64,000 nucleotides of DNA, from NCBI GenBank assembly GCA_934700615.1, contig CAKUXR010000004.1:1-64000 (forward strand), in the 5' to 3' direction. The DNA comes from an uncultured Bacteroidales bacterium. Lineage in GTDB: Bacteria > Bacteroidota > Bacteroidia > Bacteroidales > UBA932. Shown in pieces: positions 59,321-64,000 of the stretch (positions are counted from its first letter, which is position 1; each line of letters begins with the position of its first letter). Made by a program: the position numbers and the translations under genes. The notes beneath the pieces were generated by a model. It made no database searches and was not told the DNA's origin. It saw only the letters and a program-made list of their open reading frames with translations.

Positions 59321-60547
59321 ATGGCTTCAGTTAATGACATAAGAGCTATGTTTCCGATTCTTTCCAGAAAGGTTTACGGAAAAGATCTCGTTTATTTTGA
59401 CAACGCTGCGACGGCACAGAGGCCACAGCAGGTCATAGATATGTGGAACAGGCTTACAACGCAGTCCAATGCCAATATCCATAGGGGCATCCACAGTCTT
59501 GCCGAGGAAGCGACAGGCGAATATGAGACAACTCGTGATGCTGTACGGGACTTTATCAATGCTGAATGCAGGGAAGAAATTGTTTTCACTTCCGGCACTA
59601 CGGCATCGGTAAATCTTGTCGCTTTCAGCTTCGGGGAGGCGTTTGTCCATGAAGGGGACGAAGTGATAGTATCTGAAGTGGAGCATCATTCTGATATTGT
59701 TCCTTGGCAGATGATGTGCCAGAGAAAGAAGGCTATTCTCAAGGTTCTCAGAGTCGATGACAGCGGCTATCTCAAGGTAGATATGCTTGAGTCAATGATA
59801 ACCGACAGGACCAGAATTGTGGCCGTTACACAGATTTCCAATGTCCTCGGAATCATAAATCCTATCGACGAAATCGTAAGGATCTGCCATTCCAAGAATG
59901 TTCCCGTTTTGATTGATGGCGCCCAGGGTGTTGTCCATGAAGGAATGGATGTGCGGAAAACCGACTGTGATTTCTATGCCTTTTCCGGACATAAATTATA
60001 TGCAGCGACAGGCGTCGGCGTACTTTACGGAAAGAAACATTGGCTTGAGCAGATGCCTCCTTATATGGGCGGGGGAGAGATGATTGCTACCGTCAAATTC
60101 AGCGGTACGACATATGCTCCGCTCCCTGAAAAATTCGAGGCGGGTACCCTGAACTTTGCCGGTGTACCGACATTGAAACCGGCGATTGAGGTCACCAAGA
60201 TGATGCGCGACAGTGAAGTTGCAGCTTATTACGACTCTGTAAGGAATTATATGTATAACGCATTGATGAGCGATGACAGGATTACTTTGTATGGAGTTCC
60301 GCGTGGAACATCTGAGAAGATTCCGCTTTTCTCATTCACTGTAAAAGGGGCACACCACGAAGATCTGGCATTGATTCTGGACAAGATGGGAATCGCTGCC
60401 CGTTCGGGTCAGATGTGTGCAGAACCTGTTATGGACAGATACGGTGTCACAGGTATGCTGAGGATATCCTTGGCCCCTTACAACACAATGGAGGAGGCAG
60501 AATACTTTATGAAATCGTTGGACAAGGCTATTAATATGTTACGATAA
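59321..60547 (+). CDS. sufS: Cysteine desulfurase SufS
   Basis: This 408-residue PLP enzyme takes sulfur from cysteine for Fe-S cluster assembly. The PLP lysine is K225 in FYAFSGHKLYAATG, and the active-site cysteine is in AARSGQMCAEP, the group II/SufS type with RxGxxC. The N-terminal YFDNAATAQRPQQVID and HRGIHSLAEEAT are family signatures. SufE follows after 4 bases and is its sulfur acceptor. The scaffold genes sufBCD, usually linked in Bacteroidota, are not in this window. Confidence 0.96.
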   Translation: MASVNDIRAMFPILSRKVYGKDLVYFDNAATAQRPQQVIDMWNRLTTQSNANIHRGIHSLAEEATGEYETTRDAVRDFINAECREEIVFTSGTTASVNLVAFSFGEAFVHEGDEVIVSEVEHHSDIVPWQMMCQRKKAILKVLRVDDSGYLKVDMLESMITDRTRIVAVTQISNVLGIINPIDEIVRICHSKNVPVLIDGAQGVVHEGMDVRKTDCDFYAFSGHKLYAATGVGVLYGKKHWLEQMPPYMGGGEMIATVKFSGTTYAPLPEKFEAGTLNFAGVPTLKPAIEVTKMMRDSEVAAYYDSVRNYMYNALMSDDRITLYGVPRGTSEKIPLFSFTVKGAHHEDLALILDKMGIAARSGQMCAEPVMDRYGVTGMLRISLAPYNTMEEAEYFMKSLDKAINMLR

Positions 60548-60551
60548 GAAG

Positions 60552-60983
60552 ATGGAAAACAATATCAAAACATTGAAGGAAGCGGAGGACGAAGTAGTAG
60601 ATTCCTTCTCCATGTATGACGAATGGCTGGACAAATATGAGTATCTGATAGACTTGGGAAAGAATCTGGCACCTTATCCGGATTCGTCCAAGACAGATGA
60701 CAGACTCATCAAAGGATGTCAGTCCAGAGTTTGGCTGGACTATCAGATGAAGGACGGTAAACTGTGGTTCACAGCCGACAGTGATGCCATCATAACAAAG
60801 GGTATAATATCCCTTCTTGTCAGCATTTACTCAGGCCGTACACCGGAAGAAATCGCATCATCAGATTTCAGTTTCATTGAGAAGATAGGACTGAAAGAAA
60901 ACCTGTCACCGACGAGGGCGAATGGATTGGCATCAATGATAGCGACGATTAAGGCTGTGGCATTGGAAAACTCAGCCAAGTAA
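60552..60983 (+). CDS. sufE: Sulfur acceptor protein SufE
   Basis: This 143-residue protein accepts persulfide sulfur from SufS. The acceptor cysteine is in IKGCQSRVWL, followed by ADSDAIITKGIISLLVSIYSGRTPEEI, as in SufE/CsdE. The C-terminal GLKENLSPTRANGLASMIATIK is also typical. The preceding gene encodes its partner enzyme with only 4 bases between them. Confidence 0.96.
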   Translation: MENNIKTLKEAEDEVVDSFSMYDEWLDKYEYLIDLGKNLAPYPDSSKTDDRLIKGCQSRVWLDYQMKDGKLWFTADSDAIITKGIISLLVSIYSGRTPEEIASSDFSFIEKIGLKENLSPTRANGLASMIATIKAVALENSAK

Positions 60984-60998
60984 GATACAGAATTGATT

Positions 60999-61370
60999 AT
61001 GGAAGAGAATAAGAATACGGAGCAGGAAGTGCTTACCGCAGAAGATGCAAAAGCACTTGCTCCATTGTACACGGATGTCATCAAGGCATTGAAACAAGTA
61101 TATGACCCTGAAATTCCGGTGAACATTTATGACTTGGGACTCATATATGAGCTGGTGATAAACAAGGAGCATGACGTTGCCATCAAAATGACGTTTACGG
61201 CGCCTAATTGCCCGATGGCGGACGAGGTGATGGCTGAGGTCAAGACATCTGTCGAGGACGTCCCAGGAATCAAATCCTGCAACATTGAACTGGTTTTCGA
61301 ACCTGTATGGGACAAGAGCATGCTCTCTGAAGAAGCCAGGCTCGACCTCGGATTAGACAGTGACGACTGA
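60999..61370 (+). CDS. SufT/PaaD-type DUF59 Fe-S assembly protein
   Basis: The start at MEENKNTEQEV gives 123 residues; an in-frame TTG two codons earlier is less likely. The DUF59 (MIP18) domain has the motif VYDPEIPVNIYDLGLIYEL and a conserved cysteine in FTAPNCPMADEV. Proteins of this type (SufT) aid Fe-S cluster maturation and often sit in suf operons, which fits its place after sufE. The stop codon overlaps the folK start by one base. Confidence 0.92.
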   Translation: MEENKNTEQEVLTAEDAKALAPLYTDVIKALKQVYDPEIPVNIYDLGLIYELVINKEHDVAIKMTFTAPNCPMADEVMAEVKTSVEDVPGIKSCNIELVFEPVWDKSMLSEEARLDLGLDSDD

Positions 61371-61858
61371 TGGAAAAGGCTGGCATTGACGTTTATCTCG
61401 GGCTGGGCTCCAACGAGGGCGACCGCGAGGCGAACATAAGATTGGCATTGTCAATGCTAGACGATGTGGATGGCGTGAGCGTCGTCAAGGTTTCAGACCT
61501 TATCGAGACAGAACCCTGGGGTTTCAATGCTGATGTTAAGTTTCTGAACTGCGCGGCCGAAGTCTTTGTCAATGAGAAAGTTACGCCCCTGTCGCTTCTT
61601 AAGGAGTGCAAGAGGATAGAAAAGTCCATGGGACGGGACGAGGTCGTCGAATTCGATACGGATGGGAAGAGGGTGTATCATTCCCGGCCTATTGACATTG
61701 ATATACTCCTTTATGGTAAGCAATATATTGATAATGAAGTACTTACTATTCCTCATCCTTTGATGTCGGAGCGTGATTTCGTCTTGATTCCATTGAGACA
61801 GATTGTCTCTGAGGAGGAGAAGGAGGCATTTCCGGAGGTCTTCAAGAGAAACAGATGA
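61370..61858 (+). CDS. folK: 2-amino-4-hydroxy-6-hydroxymethyldihydropteridine diphosphokinase
   Basis: This 162-residue folate-pathway enzyme transfers pyrophosphate from ATP to hydroxymethyldihydropterin. Motifs are VYLGLGSNEGDREANI at the N-terminus, IETEPWG, FLNCAAEV, and the catalytic SRPIDIDILLYG around residues 103-114, followed by IPHPLMSERDFVLIPL. The start overlaps the stop of the DUF59 gene (TGATG), so translation is coupled. Confidence 0.96.
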   Translation: MEKAGIDVYLGLGSNEGDREANIRLALSMLDDVDGVSVVKVSDLIETEPWGFNADVKFLNCAAEVFVNEKVTPLSLLKECKRIEKSMGRDEVVEFDTDGKRVYHSRPIDIDILLYGKQYIDNEVLTIPHPLMSERDFVLIPLRQIVSEEEKEAFPEVFKRNR

Positions 61859-61887
61859 TTACTCTGCGGTATTTGAAAACAAATGCG

Positions 61888-61895
61888 TAAATTTG
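61888..61895 (+). promoter_or_regulatory. -7 promoter element of glyS
   Basis: TAAATTTG matches TAnnTTTG. The leader of about 70 bases contains a small hairpin (AATGCCC 61917-61923 / GGGCATT 61931-61937). Confidence 0.55.
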
Positions 61896-61970
61896 CGTTT
61901 TGCACGTGAAGAACAAAATGCCCGTAACAGGGGCATTCCGATTGATTATTAATTAAATAATATATCTGTT

Positions 61971-63515
61971 ATGACACAGGATGAACTTTTCAAAGTCCTA
62001 GTTGCGCACTGCAAGGAGTATGGTTTCATTTTTCCTTCAAGCGAAATCTATGATGGACTGGCTGCCGTTTATGATTACGGTCAGATGGGCGTAGAACTTA
62101 AGAACAACATCAAGAGATATTGGTGGGAGGCTATGACCCGCCTTCACGAGAATGTTGTCGGCATTGACTCTTGCATCTTCATGCATCCTAAGGTTTGGGT
62201 TGCATCAGGCCATGTCGCTGCGTTCAACGATCCTCTTATCGACAATAAGGATTCCAAGAAAAGATATCGTGCAGACAACCTTATCGAAGATTATCTCGGC
62301 AAAATCGAAGAGAAAATAGAGAAGGAAGTTGCCAAGGGCCGCAAGAAGTTCGGTGAGAATTTCGACGAGGAGAAGTTCCGCGAGACAAACCCTAACGTGC
62401 TCCGCGAGAAGGCAAAATATGAGGCTGTACACTCAAGATACGTTGCTGCCGAGCAGGCCAATGACCTTAAGGAATACAAGCAGATAATACTCGATTGCGG
62501 TATTGTTTGTCCTATCTCAGGTACAGCAAACTGGACAGATGTACGTCAGTTTAACTTGATGTTCAGCACCCAGATCAGCAACACAGGAGAAGCTGACGAC
62601 AAGATCTATCTTCGTCCGGAGACGGCACAGGGTATCTTCGTCGAGTATCTTAATGTCCAGAAGACAGGCCGCAACAAGATTCCTTTCGGTATCGCGCAGA
62701 TCGGAAAGGCATTCAGAAATGAGATTGTCGCACGTCAGTTCATCTTCCGTATGAGAGAGTTTGAGCAGATGGAGATGGAATTCTTCTGCAAACCTGGAAC
62801 TGAGATGGAGTTCTTCAAATATTGGAAGGAAACCCGTATGAAGTGGCATGTGAACCTCGGTATGGGAGCTGAGAACTATCGTTTCCACGACCATGAGAAA
62901 CTTGCCCACTATGCCAATGCTGCTACCGATATCGAGTTCAATTTCCCATTCGGTTTCAAGGAACTCGAAGGTATTCATTCCAGAACTGACTTCGACCTTT
63001 CGAATCATGCGAAACTTTCCGGAAAGAAGATCCAGTACTTCGATCCTGAAACAGGCGAAAGCTATACTCCGTATTGCGTAGAGACATCTATTGGTGTTGA
63101 CCGTATGTTCCTCGCTGTCCTTTCACACTCTTACAAGGTAGAGGAACTTGAGAACGGTGAGTCACGTGTAGTCCTCAGCATTCCGGCTCCGCTTGCTCCT
63201 GTCAAGGTTGCCATTCTTCCTCTTCTTAAGAAAGATGGTCTCCCTGAACTAGCACAGGAAGTTGTCAAGGAAATCAGATACGATTTCAACTATCAGTACG
63301 ATGAGAAAGACAGTATCGGAAAGAGATATCGTCGTCAGGATGCCATCGGTACTCCGTTCTGCGTAACTGTCGATCACGATTCACTTAAGGATCATTGCGT
63401 TACAGTCCGTGACCGTGACACCATGGAACAGGTCAGAGTGCCTATTTCAGAACTCCGTGCCATGATCGACAAGAAAGTCAACATGTCTAACCTTCTCAGA
63501 GGAATCGAGGGCTAA
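61971..63515 (+). CDS. glyS: Glycyl-tRNA synthetase, single-chain class II
   Basis: This 514-residue enzyme of the alpha2 type (GlyQS of Gram-positives, archaea and Bacteroidota) charges tRNA-Gly. Class II motif 2 is in GIAQIGKAFRNEI and motif 3 is SIGVDRMFLAVL. The catalytic glutamates lie in LRPETAQGIFVEY and EFEQMEMEFF. The C-terminal anticodon-binding domain starts around 400 (LAPVKVAILPLL). The N-terminal part is intact. Strong codon bias is seen, as expected for high expression. Confidence 0.97.
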   Translation: MTQDELFKVLVAHCKEYGFIFPSSEIYDGLAAVYDYGQMGVELKNNIKRYWWEAMTRLHENVVGIDSCIFMHPKVWVASGHVAAFNDPLIDNKDSKKRYRADNLIEDYLGKIEEKIEKEVAKGRKKFGENFDEEKFRETNPNVLREKAKYEAVHSRYVAAEQANDLKEYKQIILDCGIVCPISGTANWTDVRQFNLMFSTQISNTGEADDKIYLRPETAQGIFVEYLNVQKTGRNKIPFGIAQIGKAFRNEIVARQFIFRMREFEQMEMEFFCKPGTEMEFFKYWKETRMKWHVNLGMGAENYRFHDHEKLAHYANAATDIEFNFPFGFKELEGIHSRTDFDLSNHAKLSGKKIQYFDPETGESYTPYCVETSIGVDRMFLAVLSHSYKVEELENGESRVVLSIPAPLAPVKVAILPLLKKDGLPELAQEVVKEIRYDFNYQYDEKDSIGKRYRRQDAIGTPFCVTVDHDSLKDHCVTVRDRDTMEQVRVPISELRAMIDKKVNMSNLLRGIEG

Positions 63516-63539
63516 AATCGCCTGAAACAACGTCATAGA

Positions 63540-63577
63540 AAATCCCCGAAGTACATCAAATACTCCGGGGATTTTTT
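63540..63577. terminator. Bidirectional terminator after glyS
   Basis: AAATCCCCGAAGTA (63540-63553) pairs with TACTCCGGGGATTT (63561-63574), one mismatch, followed by a T run to 63577. It also faces the converging RND fragment. Confidence 0.9.
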
Positions 63578-63596
63578 GACATATTCAATAAAAATA

Positions 63597-63806
63597 TTAA
63601 TGATGTGTTTCAGGAGATAGCAGAAATACCGGCAAGACAAAGACAAGCGCAATGACAGAGAACAACATACCTCCAATGGTACCGACAGCAAAATCAAACC
63701 AGAAAACCTCCTCAGGACCGTCAGTGAGGAAAGGAATCAGTCCGAGGACAGTGGATGTTGAGTCCTTCTTTTGATACAAAACTATTCCAACTATTATATG
63801 ACACAC
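63597..63806 (-). pseudogene. 3' fragment of an RND efflux transporter gene
   Basis: The deduced segment TVLGLIPFLTDGPEEVFWFD followed by FAVGTIGGMLFSVIALVFVLPVFLL matches the last membrane helices of AcrB/MexB-type RND transporters, ending SPETHH. Upstream (right) of about position 63765 the conserved reading frame stops making sense, and the sequence to the end of the window has no RND similarity. The gene is either truncated by rearrangement or the window edge is chimeric. The transporter would normally be over 1000 residues. Confidence 0.7.
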
Positions 63807-64000
63807 TTTGATTTAACTTGGTTTCTCCAACTATATTGAGAGTCGAATCCAAAATTATAATCGCGTAAAGGCCCAGCAGTTAAAGCACAGGTGGCCCGTC
63901 CTTGCCTTCATGTCTACTTCTCGCGCGCGTTACAGTGCCGTGTCTGATTCGTTGGAAAAAGTGTGAGACTCTAGGTATTATTCGCTTGAAAAAATGCGCC
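63807..64000. other. Right-edge sequence without recognisable features
   Basis: No gene, promoter or repeat was recognised. The sequence does not look like the rest of the chromosome in composition or motif content. Confidence 0.5.

Noticed and set aside
61917..61937. Hairpin in the glyS leader considered as a T-box or terminator
   Set aside because: The stem is only 7 bp, there is no T run and no T-box sequence; T-boxes are not expected in Bacteroidota.
1..64000. tRNA or rRNA genes
   Set aside because: The intergenic gaps were read for cloverleaf-like sequences and CCA-proximal stems; none was convincing.

Overview
The window comes from a member of the Bacteroidales (Bacteroidota), probably a gut or rumen lineage. 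The grounds are a SusC/SusD pair in a saccharide-utilisation locus, BACON-domain lipoproteins, a DUF5106 thioredoxin lipoprotein, start codons without Shine-Dalgarno sequences, and many promoters with the Bacteroidota -7 element TAnnTTTG. Nearly all genes look chromosomal and intact. No rRNA, tRNA, CRISPR array or complete insertion sequence was seen.

Layout. (1) 1-4.3 kb is an AT-rich accessory stretch. It holds a LytS/LytTR two-component pair, a small outer-membrane barrel gene with a putative LytTR operator, an almost gene-free zone with inverted and direct repeats, and a nuclease-like hypothetical gene. (2) 4.3-9.6 kb carries a YfhO-family membrane protein, folA, thyA and galM. (3) 9.7-28.5 kb is a GntR-controlled carbohydrate locus. 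One operon (21.7 to 9.7 kb) encodes an EEP-fold lipoprotein, SusC, SusD, a BACON surface lipoprotein, a BACON-EEP lipoprotein, a DUF6259 hydrolase and a mutarotase-like protein. A second (27.3 to 21.8 kb) encodes an MFS transporter, a sugar isomerase, a mannose-6-phosphate-isomerase-like protein and a ROK kinase. Near-identical operator-like sequences follow the -7 boxes of both operons, and a weaker copy follows that of the regulator gene. (4) 28.5-40.2 kb mixes a thioredoxin lipoprotein, a Na/Pi cotransporter, a protease-like/propeller/barrel fusion, a YeiH transporter, galK, another EEP protein and ychF. (5) 40.2-49.7 kb is an envelope and housekeeping block on the minus strand: PpiD-like, LptC-like, TPR, outer-membrane barrel, coaX, mfd. 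(6) 49.98-63.5 kb is mostly plus-strand housekeeping: ruvB, frdAB, ybeY, mnmG, sufS, sufE, a DUF59 gene, folK and glyS, with hflX, tonB and ruvA on the minus strand. A fragment of an RND efflux gene lies at the right edge.

Two large-scale signals stand out. First, the 7-mer GTCAATG/CATTGAC occurs about 90 times by hand count where about 8 are expected, in several reading frames and in both orientations, but is nearly absent from the first 4 kb. Second, gene orientation diverges around the AT-rich mfd-ruvB gap, which contains DnaA-box-like sequences; parS-like palindromes lie 8-10.5 kb to its right. This makes the gap a candidate replication origin. All functional assignments were made by reading motifs, without database searches.
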